From contig NZ_CP117449.1 in assembly GCF_030687835.1 (NCBI RefSeq), forward strand, positions 1,984,001 through 2,048,000: a DNA stretch of 64,000 nucleotides. Reading direction: 5' to 3'. Of the stretch, positions 29,197 through 39,071 are shown piece after piece. The notes beneath the pieces are model-generated. The model searched no databases. It had not been told where the DNA came from and was given only the letters and a program-made list of their open reading frames with translations. Origin of the DNA: Pseudomonas hefeiensis. Its GTDB lineage: Bacteria > Pseudomonadota > Gammaproteobacteria > Pseudomonadales > Pseudomonadaceae. The position numbers and the translations under genes were made by a program. The stretch's first letter is position 1, and each line of letters begins with the position of its first letter.

Positions 29197-30180
29197 ATGA
29201 TGGATAACCGTGAATGCCCGTGCGGGCAGAACCGGGTTCGCGACGAGGCGGCGCAGTGGTTCGTGCGTTTGCAAGCCCCCGCCATGAGTGTCGATGAGCG
29301 CCAGCGTTACGAGGCCTGGCTGGACGAACATCCTAATCACCGCGACGAAATTCTGCTTCTACAGGGGATCTGGAGCGCCACGGACCTGCTGCCCAAGGAG
29401 CGGTTGCAAGCGCTGTGTGAGCGCCCCGCCGAACGTCCCAAACGCCGGTCGCTGCTGCGCTTCGCCGTGGCCGCCGGGCTGCTGGCGATGGCGGTCGGGC
29501 TGGGGTTGTTCAGCGGCTTGGGTGCTTCCAGCGATTACAACGCTGAATTTGCCACGACCCTGGGCGAGCGCCGGCATATTGCGCTGCCGGACGGTTCGGT
29601 GATCGATCTCAACAGCCGCAGCCGCGTGCGTATTCAGTTCGCCCACCATCAACGGCGCGTGGAGCTGGCCGAAGGCGAGGCGTTGTTTCGCGTCGAGCAT
29701 GACGCCGGCCGCCCGTTTACGGTGGAGGCGGGCAACGGCCGGGTGACGGTGACCGGAACACGCTTCGATGTGCGCCGCGATGCCGACTCAACTCGGGTGG
29801 CGGTGGAGCAGGGCAGTGTCAAGGTCCAGGGGCGCGACGCGTCACAGACCGAGTTCGTCAACCTCTCGGCCGGCCTTGGCACTCGTATCGACGCCCAGGG
29901 CAAGGTCGCCGCACCTTATGGCATCAACGCCGATGAACTCACCGCCTGGCGCCACGGCAAACTGGTGTTCAACAACGCTCCCTTGAGCGAAGTCGCCCAG
30001 GAGGTTTCCCGTTATCGTGCTAAACCGCTGCGCATCGGCAGCGCGGCGGTGGGCAACCTGCGCCTGACCAGTGTGTTTCGCGCCGATAACCCCGAGGCGC
30101 TGCTCAAGGCTTTGCCGAACATCCTGCCGGTGGCCGTGCGCACCCTGGATGACGGCAGCCAGGAAATAATTGCCCGGTAA
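29197..30180 (+). CDS. fecR: FecR-like anti-sigma/sigma-regulator
   Basis: A 327-residue inner-membrane regulator. It has a cytoplasmic N-terminal region with the family motif (DEAAQWFVRLQ..YEAWLDEHPNHRDEI), one membrane helix (about 88-106, FAVAAGLLAMAVGLGLFSGL) and a periplasmic FecR domain (ERRHIALPDGSVIDLNSRSRVRIQF). It relays the ligand-bound state of the FecA-type receptor to the sigma factor. It lies 37 bases after the sigma gene and 98 before the receptor. Confidence 0.92.
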   Translation: MMDNRECPCGQNRVRDEAAQWFVRLQAPAMSVDERQRYEAWLDEHPNHRDEILLLQGIWSATDLLPKERLQALCERPAERPKRRSLLRFAVAAGLLAMAVGLGLFSGLGASSDYNAEFATTLGERRHIALPDGSVIDLNSRSRVRIQFAHHQRRVELAEGEALFRVEHDAGRPFTVEAGNGRVTVTGTRFDVRRDADSTRVAVEQGSVKVQGRDASQTEFVNLSAGLGTRIDAQGKVAAPYGINADELTAWRHGKLVFNNAPLSEVAQEVSRYRAKPLRIGSAAVGNLRLTSVFRADNPEALLKALPNILPVAVRTLDDGSQEIIAR

Positions 30181-30278
30181 ATTCAGGTTTTTTTCGAGTT
30201 CTTCGTCTTCTTGTCCAACTGCAACTGGTTTGCATTAACAGACGCGTATTCTTGCGATTCAACAGGACAAGGTTCGAC

Positions 30279-32717
30279 GTGAAAACCTCCTTCAAAAACA
30301 ACAACCGCGCCCCCTCCCGCTGGCTGCCGCTGGCCCTGACCCTGGCCGTCAGCGCCGCACCGCCCCAGGCCTTCGCCGATCAGGCGGCCACGTCTATTCA
30401 CATCCAGGCGCAGCCGCTGGGCCAGGCCTTGAGCCAGCTCGGCCAGCAGACCTCTTTGCAGATGTTCTTCAGCCCGGAGTTGGTGGCCGGCAAGCAAGCC
30501 CCGGCGGTGGACGGCAACCTGTCCCCGGAAGCGGCCCTGGGCCAATTGCTGCAAGGCAGCGGCTTGCAATATCAGATCGATGAAGGTTCGGTGACCGTGC
30601 TGCCGGCATCCTCGGCGTCCACCGGCGGCCCGCTGGAACTGGGGACCACCGACATCCAGGTGGTCGGTGACTGGCTCGGCGATGCCAATGCCGAAGTGGT
30701 GCAGAACCATGCGGGCGCGCGCACGGTAATCCGCCGCGAAGCGATGGTGGAGCAGGGTGCGATGAACGTCGGTGATGTGCTGCGGCGGATGCCAGGGGTG
30801 CAAGTGCAGGATGCCAATGGCACCGGCGGCAGCGACATCTCCCTGAACGTCGGTGTGCGCGGTCTCACTTCGCGCCTGTCGCCACGTTCCACGGTGCTGA
30901 TTGACGGCGTGCCGGCGGCGTTCGCGCCTTACGGTCAGCCGCAACTGTCCATGGCGCCGATTTCTGCGGGCAACCTGGACAGCATCGACGTGGTGCGCGG
31001 CGCCGGGTCCGTGCGTTACGGGCCGCAGAACGTCGGCGGCGTGATCAACTTCGTGACCCGCGCCATCCCGGAAAAAGCCACCGGTGAAATCGGCACCACC
31101 CTGGAAACCTCCCAGCGCGGCGGCTGGAAGCACATCGACAGCGCTTTTCTCGGCGGCACGGCCGATAACGGCATGGGCGTTGCGCTCCTGTATTCGGGGG
31201 TCAACGGCAATGGCTATCGCCGCAGCAACAACGACAATGACATCGACGATGTCATCTTCAAGACCCATTGGGCGCCCACCGAGGTGGACGACTTCTCGCT
31301 GAACTTCCATTACTACGACGCCAAGGCTGACATGCCCGGCGGCCTGACCCAGGCGCAATACGACGCGGACCCGTATCAGTCCGACCGTGACTGGGACAAC
31401 TTCGCCGGCCGGCGCAAGGACGTGTCGTTCAAGTGGATCCGCGAGATCAGCGAACGCACCCAGGCCGAAGTGCTGACCTATTATTCCGACAGCTACCGTG
31501 GCAGCACCATCGCCTCCCGGGACCAGCGCAACCTGGCGTCCTACCCGCGCACTTACTACACCTTCGGCATCGAACCGCGCGTGTCCCATGTGTTTGACCT
31601 GGGCTCGACCACCCAGGAAGCCAGCGTCGGTTATCGCTACCTCAAGGAAGGCATGCACGAAGAGGCCAGCCGCCTGGCGCTGCGCGATAACCAGCCGGTG
31701 GTGCGGCCGGGGTCCGATGGTCACGTCTATCAGGACCGCACTGGCGGCACCGAAGCCCATGCGGTCTATATCGATGACAAGATTGATGTCGGCCAGTGGA
31801 CCATCACCCCGGGCATTCGCTTCGAACGCATCAGCACTCAATGGCACGACCGCCCGGTGCTCGACACCGCTGGCCGTCCGGTGCAGGAAAAACGCCGCAG
31901 CATCGACAGCAACGAACCACTGCCGGCCCTGAGCGTGATGTATCACCTGTCCGATGCCTGGAAGCTGTTCGCCAACTACGAAACGTCGTTCGGCAGCCTG
32001 CAATATTTCCAGCTCGGCCAGGGCGGCGACGGCAACAACACCGCCAACGGCCTGAGCCCGGAAAAAGCCAAGACCTACGAGATCGGTACGCGCTACAACG
32101 ATGACGTGTGGGGCGGGGAAGTGACGCTGTTCTACATCGACTTCGACGACGAGTTGCAGTACATCAGCAACGATGTGGGCTGGACCAACATGGGCGCCAC
32201 CCAGCATCAGGGCCTGGAAGCTTCGGTGCATTACGACATGGCCGCGCTGGACCCGCGCCTGGAAGGCCTGAGCGCCAATGCCGGTTTCACCTACACCCGT
32301 GCCACTTATGAAGGCGATATTCCGAGCTTCAAGGGCCGTGACCTGCCCTTCTACTCGCGTCAGGTGGCGAACCTGGGGTTGCGTTATGCGATCAATCGCT
32401 GGACTTACAACCTCGATGCCTTTGCCCAGTCCAAGCAACGTTCACCCGGTAACAGCGTGAACCCCGACGGCAGCTTCAGCGACGACTACATCACCGACGG
32501 CAGCGCCGATGGACGCTACGGTGACATGCCGGGTTACGTGCTCTGGAATGTGCGCGCTGGCTACGACTTCGGTTCGCAGCTATCGAACCTGAAGGTCGGC
32601 GCCGGGGTGAAGAACCTGTTCGACCATCAGTACTACACCCGCTCCAGCGACAACAACTCGGGCATCTACGTCGGCGCACCGCGCACGTTCTTCGTGCAGG
32701 CGAGTGTAGGGTTCTGA
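30279..32717 (+). CDS. fecA: FecA-like TonB-dependent receptor with signalling domain
   Basis: An 812-residue outer-membrane receptor. It starts at GTG 30279 (AAGG upstream) with a signal peptide ending QAFA. A secretin/TonB N-terminal signalling domain follows (SIHIQAQPLGQALSQLGQQT...GSGLQYQIDEGSVTVLP, about residues 37-110), then the plug (GDVLRRMPGVQVQDANG) and a beta-barrel ending in Phe (VQASVGF). Plug and barrel resemble ferric-dicitrate receptors of pseudomonads (DMPGGLTQAQYDADPYQSDRDWDNF), so ferric citrate is the most likely ligand. It forms a sigma/anti-sigma/receptor cassette with the two genes before it. Confidence 0.9.
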   Translation: MKTSFKNNNRAPSRWLPLALTLAVSAAPPQAFADQAATSIHIQAQPLGQALSQLGQQTSLQMFFSPELVAGKQAPAVDGNLSPEAALGQLLQGSGLQYQIDEGSVTVLPASSASTGGPLELGTTDIQVVGDWLGDANAEVVQNHAGARTVIRREAMVEQGAMNVGDVLRRMPGVQVQDANGTGGSDISLNVGVRGLTSRLSPRSTVLIDGVPAAFAPYGQPQLSMAPISAGNLDSIDVVRGAGSVRYGPQNVGGVINFVTRAIPEKATGEIGTTLETSQRGGWKHIDSAFLGGTADNGMGVALLYSGVNGNGYRRSNNDNDIDDVIFKTHWAPTEVDDFSLNFHYYDAKADMPGGLTQAQYDADPYQSDRDWDNFAGRRKDVSFKWIREISERTQAEVLTYYSDSYRGSTIASRDQRNLASYPRTYYTFGIEPRVSHVFDLGSTTQEASVGYRYLKEGMHEEASRLALRDNQPVVRPGSDGHVYQDRTGGTEAHAVYIDDKIDVGQWTITPGIRFERISTQWHDRPVLDTAGRPVQEKRRSIDSNEPLPALSVMYHLSDAWKLFANYETSFGSLQYFQLGQGGDGNNTANGLSPEKAKTYEIGTRYNDDVWGGEVTLFYIDFDDELQYISNDVGWTNMGATQHQGLEASVHYDMAALDPRLEGLSANAGFTYTRATYEGDIPSFKGRDLPFYSRQVANLGLRYAINRWTYNLDAFAQSKQRSPGNSVNPDGSFSDDYITDGSADGRYGDMPGYVLWNVRAGYDFGSQLSNLKVGAGVKNLFDHQYYTRSSDNNSGIYVGAPRTFFVQASVGF

Positions 32718-32743
32718 TGAACAACCAGGGTTGAAGCGTACTC

Positions 32744-32875
32744 CTGTGGCGAGGGGATTTATCCCCGCTGGGCTGCGCAGCAGCCCTAAAATCACCAACT
32801 CGGTGTGTCAGGCAGATTGAGTCGCCGCTTTGGGTCTGCTGCGCAGCCCAGCGGGGATAAATCCCCTCGCCACAG
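32744..32875. repeat. Extragenic inverted repeat, GGCGAGGGGATTTATCCCC family (copy 5)
   Basis: Same arms as copies 1-4, between the convergent fecA and MFS genes. Confidence 0.85.
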
Positions 32876-32912
32876 ATAAATCTCCTTTCCATAGAGAGAG
32901 TGGTGTAAGGAC

Positions 32913-34064
32913 TCAAACCTTCAACACTTTCCCACTGACCGCCACCGCCACCAACGACAGCGCAATCAAGCCAAACGCAAAGCTCAGACTGCTGCCATGG
33001 GCGACGAATCCGATCAGCGCCGGGCCTGCGAGGATGCCGGCGTAGCCGATGGTGGTGATGGCCGGTACGGCGATCGCTTCAGGCATCAGCGTCTGCTTGC
33101 CCACCGCGGTGTACAACACCGGCACGATGTTCGAACACCCGGCCCCGACCAACGCATACCCCAACAGCGCCGCCTGCCACATTGGCGCCAGCGTTGCCAG
33201 CAGGAACCCGGCAGCGGCGGTCGCGCCGCCATAGATAATCACGCGTTTGGCGCCCAGGCGATGCACCACCGAATCCCCCGTCAACCGGCCGACGGTCATG
33301 GTCAGCGCGAACGCGGCATAACCGAGCCCGGCATAGGCGGTTTCCACGCCGCGCTCGGCGGTCAGGAATACCGCGCTCCAGTCCAGCACCGCGCCTTCGG
33401 CCAGGAACACGATGAAACACAGGATGCCGATAAACAGCACCACGCCGTGGGGAATGGCAAACGCCGGTCCCGAACTATCACTGCCATAGGGCAGCAGGTG
33501 CGGTGCCGCTTTGAACAGTGCCACCAGCAGCAATGCGTTAACCACCAGCGTCGCGCCCAGCGGCGAAAGGCCCAGGCCAAGCAGCGCGCTTACGCCGGCC
33601 GCGCCAATGATCCCGCCGAGGCTGAACATGCCGTGAAAGCCCGACATCATGGTCTTGCCACTGGCCCGCTCGACGATCACCGCTTGCAGGTTGACGGTCG
33701 AGTCCACGGTGCCGAGGCCGGCGCCAAACAAAAACAAAGCCGCCACGAGCCAGGGCAGGGACGTCATCGTCGCCAGCAGCGGCAACGCCAGGCAGATCAG
33801 AATCGTCCCGCCACTGAGCACCCGACGGCAGCCAAACCGCGCCGCCAGTGCGCCGGAAATCGGCATCGCCAGAATCGACCCGACCCCAAGGCATAACAAC
33901 AGCAACCCGAGAGTGCCTTCGTCCAGGTTCGCCCGCACCTTGGCGTAGGGCACCAGCGGCGCCCAGGCCGCGATCCCGACACCGGCGATGAGATAGGCGA
34001 TGCGTGTGGACATCTGTTCCAGGCGTCCGGGAATGAAAGTTGGCGGTGGCGTAATGGCAGTCAT
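32913..34064 (-). CDS. MFS transporter (YbjJ-like)
   Basis: A 383-residue major-facilitator protein with about 12 hydrophobic segments. The motif-A-like loop between helices 2 and 3 reads GALAARFGCRRVL, and the central LAEGAVLDWSAVFL is typical of the YbjJ-type group. The start at 34064 has AAGGACG upstream; the longer in-frame extension lacks membrane character and is rejected. Substrate unknown. Confidence 0.87.
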   Translation of the reverse strand: MTAITPPPTFIPGRLEQMSTRIAYLIAGVGIAAWAPLVPYAKVRANLDEGTLGLLLLCLGVGSILAMPISGALAARFGCRRVLSGGTILICLALPLLATMTSLPWLVAALFLFGAGLGTVDSTVNLQAVIVERASGKTMMSGFHGMFSLGGIIGAAGVSALLGLGLSPLGATLVVNALLLVALFKAAPHLLPYGSDSSGPAFAIPHGVVLFIGILCFIVFLAEGAVLDWSAVFLTAERGVETAYAGLGYAAFALTMTVGRLTGDSVVHRLGAKRVIIYGGATAAAGFLLATLAPMWQAALLGYALVGAGCSNIVPVLYTAVGKQTLMPEAIAVPAITTIGYAGILAGPALIGFVAHGSSLSFAFGLIALSLVAVAVSGKVLKV

Positions 34065-34240
34065 GAAACGTCCTTGGTCTTGCGATGCGATGGTGCGAGC
34101 GGGCCTATGCTTGCACATCCACTGACCGCACCGCGACCTCAAGGTGCCGACCGATGCGCACGCGTCGCGAGTACGTTTTGATGCCATAGCCTTGGCCGGC
34201 ATAAAGTACGGTTCTTGCTGGCTGATTCCGGGTTTGATCC

Positions 34241-35233
34241 ATGACGCAGTTTTATGATGCACGGGGCAATATTTATGGCGTGGTCTCACCGCAGCAGATT
34301 CGTGCCCGAGGCATTGACCTGCCGCCGTCAGCCGCCCAGGCTGCCCAGGCCCGCCAAACCTGGAGCCGCGCCGCGGTGCAGGCCTTCTGTAGCTGGGCAC
34401 CTGGCCAGGCGCCGCCGGATGCCAAGGCTCATTGCAGCGATGGTCTGTTGATCGGCCCGTTCCAGAGTGAGCCACCTTTTGATCTGTTGATCGTCAACAC
34501 CGACGGCACCCTGGCCGAGCGCAGTGGCAATGGCTTGACGATTTTCTCCCAGGCGCTCAAAGAGCAAGGCTTGATGCCGAGCGACGGTGAGTGTGTTCTG
34601 CAGGTTCATCACGACAAGCGTGAAGGCGTGTCACCGCTGCAAACGACGGTTCGCGTGGCTGAGTTAGAAGGTCTCGCGGGCTTCTGGCTGGACCTGGGGA
34701 AACCACGTTTCGGGCCCAGCGCTGTAGCTGCTCGAGATGTGCAAAGCGTGATCGTCAACCAGCGCGAAGTCAGCCGCGTAGCGGCGCTTCATGCTTTGAA
34801 TCCGGCCTGGGGCAACAGTCAGTTCGTGAACATTGGCAACCCGCACTGCGTGACTTTGGTGGACAGCGCCGAGACGTTGCCAAGCAATCCACAGATGCGT
34901 GCCCCGGCATTGGCGCACAGCCTGACTCGTATTGCCTATGCACCGCCCTGTGGGTCGGGGGTTCCCTGTCCGGTGGGGGTGAATCTGCAATGGGCCTGGT
35001 TCGAGGCCGAAGGGCGAATCGTTGCCCGGGTGTTTGAGCGCGGCGAAGGTCCCACCGCTTCTTCGGGTACCAGTGCCAGTGCGGTGGCGTGCGCTGCGTG
35101 GCGGGTGGGTTGGCTGAAGGCGGGGGCGGTGAGTGTGGTGATGCCGGGTGGCACTGCGCCGATTTTGCTGGAAGAACAGGCGGGTGAGCTGGTGAGGGTC
35201 AGGTTATTTGGTATCGCGCGGCTTGTGCCGTAG
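34241..35233 (+). CDS. Diaminopimelate-epimerase-like protein with both catalytic Cys replaced
   Basis: A 330-residue DapF-fold protein. Conserved family pieces are seen (GNPHCVTLVD, ARVFERGEGPT). The first active-site motif, normally CGNG, reads SGNG (about residue 95), and the second, normally ACGTGA, reads SSGTSA (about residue 280). Both catalytic cysteines are thus Ser. True DapF uses the Cys pair for two-base epimerisation, so this protein is unlikely to be the cell's DapF. It is a single gene, divergent from the MFS gene. Function not known. Confidence 0.82.
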   Translation: MTQFYDARGNIYGVVSPQQIRARGIDLPPSAAQAAQARQTWSRAAVQAFCSWAPGQAPPDAKAHCSDGLLIGPFQSEPPFDLLIVNTDGTLAERSGNGLTIFSQALKEQGLMPSDGECVLQVHHDKREGVSPLQTTVRVAELEGLAGFWLDLGKPRFGPSAVAARDVQSVIVNQREVSRVAALHALNPAWGNSQFVNIGNPHCVTLVDSAETLPSNPQMRAPALAHSLTRIAYAPPCGSGVPCPVGVNLQWAWFEAEGRIVARVFERGEGPTASSGTSASAVACAAWRVGWLKAGAVSVVMPGGTAPILLEEQAGELVRVRLFGIARLVP

Positions 35234-35270
35234 AGTTTCTGGACGTTCTGTGGCGCGGCCAATGACGTCT

Positions 35271-35361
35271 TCGCGAGCAAGCCCGCTCCCACAGTGGATC
35301 TGTGTCGTACGCAGCGTTTGTGTCCACCGCAGATCCACTGTGGGAGCGGGCTTGCTCGCGA
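35271..35361. repeat. Extragenic inverted repeat, GTGGGAGC family
   Basis: Arms in the opposite orientation to most copies here (TCGCGAGCAAGCCCGCTCCC first), with an extra inner pair GTGGATCTGTG/CCGCAGATCCAC, between convergent genes. Confidence 0.85.
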
Positions 35362-35428
35362 AGGCGGCAGCACATCCAACCTTGATGCAACTGACCCACC
35401 GCTATCGTCAGCAAGCTCGCTCCGAAAT

Positions 35429-36676
35429 TCAGTCTAACTGCTGCGCAAACTCCACCACCGGCATCTGCCGCTTCATCAGCACTTCGCCATGGCGAATGGA
35501 GTAAAGCGGCAGGCCCTGGCTGCGGATCACCTCGTAGTCACTGTCGGCCGAGAGGATCAGCAGGTTCGCCGGGCGCCCGGTTTCCAGGCCGTAGCGCTCG
35601 CCCAGGGCCATGGCCCTGGCGCTGTTGTCGGTGACCAGGTCCAGGGCGCTTTGCAGGTTGCGATAACCCAGCATGTGGCAGATGTGCAGGCCGGCTTCCA
35701 GTACCCGCAGGATATTGCCGTTGCCCAGGGGGTACCATGGGTCGACGATGGAGTCCTGACCGAAGCACACGTTCATCCCCGCTTCGAGCAGTTCATTGAC
35801 CCGGGTGACGCCGCGGCGTTTAGGGAAGTTATCGAAACGGCCCTGCAGGTGGATGCTTTCGGTGGGGCAGGAAACAAAGCTGATGCCCGAGTGCCCGAGC
35901 AGGCGAAACAGCTTGGCGCAGTAGGCGTTGTCGTAGGAACCCATGGCGGTGGTGTGGCTGGCGGTGACGCGCGCGCCCATGTCGCGGCTGCGGGCTTCTT
36001 CGGCCAGCACTTCGAGAAAACGCGAGTGCGGGTCGTCGGTCTCGTCGCAATGCACGTCTACCAGGCAACCGGTGCGCTCGGCCAGGTCCATCAGGAATTT
36101 CACCGAGCTTACGCCTTGATCACGGGTGTACTCGAAATGCGGAATGCCGCCCACCACGTCGGCGCCCATGCGGATCGCTTCTTCCATCAGCTCGCGGCCG
36201 TTGCGGTAGGACTCGATGCCTTCCTGGGGAAACGCAACGATCTGCAGGTCGATCAGGTGACGACTTTCCTCGCGCACTTCAAGCATCGCTTTGAGGGCCG
36301 TGAGATCAGGGTCGGTGACGTCGACATGGGTGCGCACATGCTGGATGCCGTGGGCGGCCAATGCCTGGATGGTTTTTTTTGCGCGGGCCTTGGTGTCTTC
36401 CTGGGTGATGGTGGCCTTGCGTTCGCCCCAGCACTCGATGCCCTCGAACAGCGTCCCGCTCATGTTCCAGCGTGGTTCGCCGGCGGTGAGGGTCGCATCC
36501 AGATGAATGTGCGGTTCGACGAAGGGCGGCACTACCAGATTACCGCCGGCGTCGAGGTCTTGCGCACCGAGGCTCGGGGCTTCGGTCTGGCGAGCAATGC
36601 TGGCGATCAGGCCGTTTTCCAGGTGCAGTTCATGCAAGCCTTCGCGGTTGCGCAGGCGGGCGTTGATGATGTGCAT
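35429..36676 (-). CDS. codA: Cytosine deaminase
   Basis: A 415-residue amidohydrolase-family cytosine deaminase (cytosine to uracil, pyrimidine salvage). Metal and catalytic motifs visible are the HxH in FVEPHIHLD, VDVHCDETDDP, ASHTTAMGSY and FGQDSIVDPWYPLG. The start at 36676 gives MHIINARLRN; a longer in-frame extension overlaps codB and is rejected. It lies 14 bases after codB in one operon. Confidence 0.94.
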   Translation of the reverse strand: MHIINARLRNREGLHELHLENGLIASIARQTEAPSLGAQDLDAGGNLVVPPFVEPHIHLDATLTAGEPRWNMSGTLFEGIECWGERKATITQEDTKARAKKTIQALAAHGIQHVRTHVDVTDPDLTALKAMLEVREESRHLIDLQIVAFPQEGIESYRNGRELMEEAIRMGADVVGGIPHFEYTRDQGVSSVKFLMDLAERTGCLVDVHCDETDDPHSRFLEVLAEEARSRDMGARVTASHTTAMGSYDNAYCAKLFRLLGHSGISFVSCPTESIHLQGRFDNFPKRRGVTRVNELLEAGMNVCFGQDSIVDPWYPLGNGNILRVLEAGLHICHMLGYRNLQSALDLVTDNSARAMALGERYGLETGRPANLLILSADSDYEVIRSQGLPLYSIRHGEVLMKRQMPVVEFAQQLD

Positions 36677-36690
36677 CAAGCGAGTCCTTC

Positions 36691-37962
36691 TCAAAGATCC
36701 TGTAGGGGGGTATCGGCGGCGCGAGTTCCCAATAGGCCGATCAATATCACATACGTTAGCGCGCCGTTGGCGATTCCTACCAGTGGCGCAACCCAAGGCG
36801 AATTGAACGCAGCGAGGGTGCCTGCGCCGTACGCAAACAGCCCTGGCCAGTTGAAGGCCGGTAGCTGGGCCTGGGCCAGACGCGGATAGCGGCCGCGCCA
36901 GCGGAAGAAGAAATCGGCCATGATCACCCCGCCAATGGGTGGGATCACCGTGCCCAGCAAAATCAGGTAAGGCACCAGCAGATCGTACATGCCCAGCAGG
37001 GCCAGTAGCGTGCCGATCGCCGCACCGCCCAGGGTCACGGTTTTGCGCCGACGGGTGCGCAGCAGGTTGCAGCCGGCCACGGCGAAGTTGTAGATGGTGT
37101 TGTCCTGGGTGCTCCAGATGTTGAGCAGCAGCATCGCCATCGCCGCCATGGCGAAGCCTTGCAACAGCAGCACTTCCACCACGTCTGGCTGCTGATAGAC
37201 GATGGCTCCGTAGGCGCCGATCAATACCATCAGGCCGTTGCCGATGAAAAAGCCGATCAGGCTTGCCAGCACCGCGATCTTCGCCGAGCGGGAAAACCGC
37301 GTCCAGTTGGTCGCCTGGGTGGCGCCGCTGACGAACGTGCCGAACACCAGCGTGATGGCGGTAGACCAATCGAGACTGCCCGTTGGCACTATCGCCAGCA
37401 AGCCATCGAGGCCGCCGACCTTCACTGTCGCGACCCACATCGACAATATCAGCAGCAACATCATGGCCGGCACGGCGATGTACGACAGGATTTCCAGCCC
37501 GCGATAACCAATGTAGGCGGTGACGCAGAATCCCAGGCCGAACAGCACCATCAGCCCCAGCACGGTGCCTTCGTTCAAATCAAAATACTTGCCCAGTACC
37601 ACTGCCGCCGTCGCCGTGCCCCAGGCGTACCAGCCGATCTGGGTGAAGCCCAGGATCAAGTCGCTGAGCTTGCTGCCCACCTCACCGAAACAGAAGCGAC
37701 CCATCAGCACCGAATTGAGCCCGCTCTTGAAAGCGATATAACCCAGGCCGGCGGCGTACAGGCCCAGTAGCAGATTGCCAATCACGATGACCGTGAGCAC
37801 TTCGGCAAAACCGAACGCCACCCCCAGCTTGCCCCCGGCAAACATCGTCGCGGTGAAAAAGGTGAAGCCCAGCAGCACCATGGCCGTGGAGGCCAGGCCC
37901 TTGCGGGCGTGCATCGGGACTTCGCTCAAGGGATAGCCGTTGCCCGGATCGTTTTGAGTCAT
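36691..37962 (-). CDS. codB: Cytosine permease
   Basis: A 423-residue NCS1-family permease with about 12 membrane segments, starting MTQNDPGNGYPLSEVP. It imports cytosine for CodA. The start at 37962 has AAGGA upstream. Family length and motifs (GFTQIGWYAWG, NWTRFSRSAK, STQDNTIYNFA) are typical. Confidence 0.93.
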   Translation of the reverse strand: MTQNDPGNGYPLSEVPMHARKGLASTAMVLLGFTFFTATMFAGGKLGVAFGFAEVLTVIVIGNLLLGLYAAGLGYIAFKSGLNSVLMGRFCFGEVGSKLSDLILGFTQIGWYAWGTATAAVVLGKYFDLNEGTVLGLMVLFGLGFCVTAYIGYRGLEILSYIAVPAMMLLLILSMWVATVKVGGLDGLLAIVPTGSLDWSTAITLVFGTFVSGATQATNWTRFSRSAKIAVLASLIGFFIGNGLMVLIGAYGAIVYQQPDVVEVLLLQGFAMAAMAMLLLNIWSTQDNTIYNFAVAGCNLLRTRRRKTVTLGGAAIGTLLALLGMYDLLVPYLILLGTVIPPIGGVIMADFFFRWRGRYPRLAQAQLPAFNWPGLFAYGAGTLAAFNSPWVAPLVGIANGALTYVILIGLLGTRAADTPLQDL

Positions 37963-38134
37963 GTGGAGGTCCTTGCGCAGGAGGGAGATGTCGCAAGCGT
38001 GCAGCGCCCGTGCCAAGCGAGTGATCGCGAGGTTATTTATAGCCAATGCGTGGGACTGGGTGAGTGAAAAGAACGAAAGCGGTGCGGTGGTGGTTCAAGT
38101 TGGAACACAGGTTCCACGGCCTATGCGGTTTCCT

Positions 38135-38224
38135 TGTGGGAGCGGGCTTGCTCGCGAAGGCGGTGTGTCAGCGATGGATATATTGGCTGGCGCACCGCTA
38201 TCGCGAGCAGGCTCGCTCCCACAG
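38135..38224. repeat. Extragenic inverted repeat, GTGGGAGC family
   Basis: TTGTGGGAGCGGGCTTGCTC and complement, with the inner CGGTGTGTCAG segment seen in other copies. Confidence 0.85.
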
Positions 38225-38240
38225 GGTAATGCAGCGTTCT

Positions 38241-39071
38241 TCAGCTCGGGGAATGCAACGCTGGAAACCGCAACACTGCCGCGACGATGGCCTCCGGCGC
38301 GTCTTCCTGGACTAAATGCCCGGCATTGGGAACGGGATGAAACTGTGCGCCCGGTATCATCCGTTGCAACGCACGACCGCGTTCGATGGGGATCCACTGA
38401 TCGTTTTCTCCCCAAAGGATCTGCGTCGGGCAGCGCACGGTTGAATACAGCGGCTCGACCTCGTGGGTATAGCGTTCGTCCATCTGCGCGATCTGCCGAT
38501 AGAGCGCGGCCTGGCCGGTCTCGCCCAGCCAGGGCTGCACGTACGGCGCCAGTTCTTCATCCGGGATCTGCCTGTTGATCGCACCCCGGATATAGGTCGG
38601 CACGATGGCCCGCTGAATGTAATCGGGCAGGCCGCTGAACGCCGCTTCATACTGGCGCACATGCTGGACAAAGGGTGAACCCCAGGGCGACAGCGCCACC
38701 GGATCGATCAGGGTCAGGCTGCGGTAGTGCTTGCCGTTGAGCAGGTGCGCGCGCAAGGCGGTTGCGCCGCCAAAATCGTGGGCCACCACGTCCGGGCAAT
38801 CCAGGTTCCAGTGCTCCAGTAACTGTGCGAGCAACTGGTTTTGCACGCCAAGGGAAACATCTGCGTCCGGTTGGGCGGATTGGCCGTAACCCAGCAGGTC
38901 AAAGTAATGCACTTTGTGATTGGCGAAGAACAGCGGGGCGATTCGGTGCCACACGTAGGAAGAGAAGGGCGTGCCGTGGACAAACACCAGCGGCGGGCCG
39001 TCGCCGTGGACGGCGTAGCGGATGCGGTGTCCGTTGAAGTCGTAAACCTGATCCAGCGGCCAGTGGGTCAT
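38241..39071 (-). CDS. Alpha/beta hydrolase with Asp nucleophile (haloalkane dehalogenase-like)
   Basis: A 276-residue alpha/beta-hydrolase. The oxyanion loop is HGTPFSSYVW. The nucleophile elbow is VVAHDFGGAT, with Asp as nucleophile, as in haloalkane/haloacetate dehalogenases and epoxide hydrolases. The catalytic acid is probably in WGENDQWIP, and the His in NAGHLVQEDAPE. The substrate cannot be set from sequence. Confidence 0.85.
   Translation of the reverse strand: MTHWPLDQVYDFNGHRIRYAVHGDGPPLVFVHGTPFSSYVWHRIAPLFFANHKVHYFDLLGYGQSAQPDADVSLGVQNQLLAQLLEHWNLDCPDVVAHDFGGATALRAHLLNGKHYRSLTLIDPVALSPWGSPFVQHVRQYEAAFSGLPDYIQRAIVPTYIRGAINRQIPDEELAPYVQPWLGETGQAALYRQIAQMDERYTHEVEPLYSTVRCPTQILWGENDQWIPIERGRALQRMIPGAQFHPVPNAGHLVQEDAPEAIVAAVLRFPALHSPS

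Noticed and set aside
30183..32438. A 751-codon open frame on the minus strand opposite fecA
   Set aside because: Shadow of the receptor gene in GC-rich DNA; the plus strand has clear receptor domains and the minus frame has no family character.
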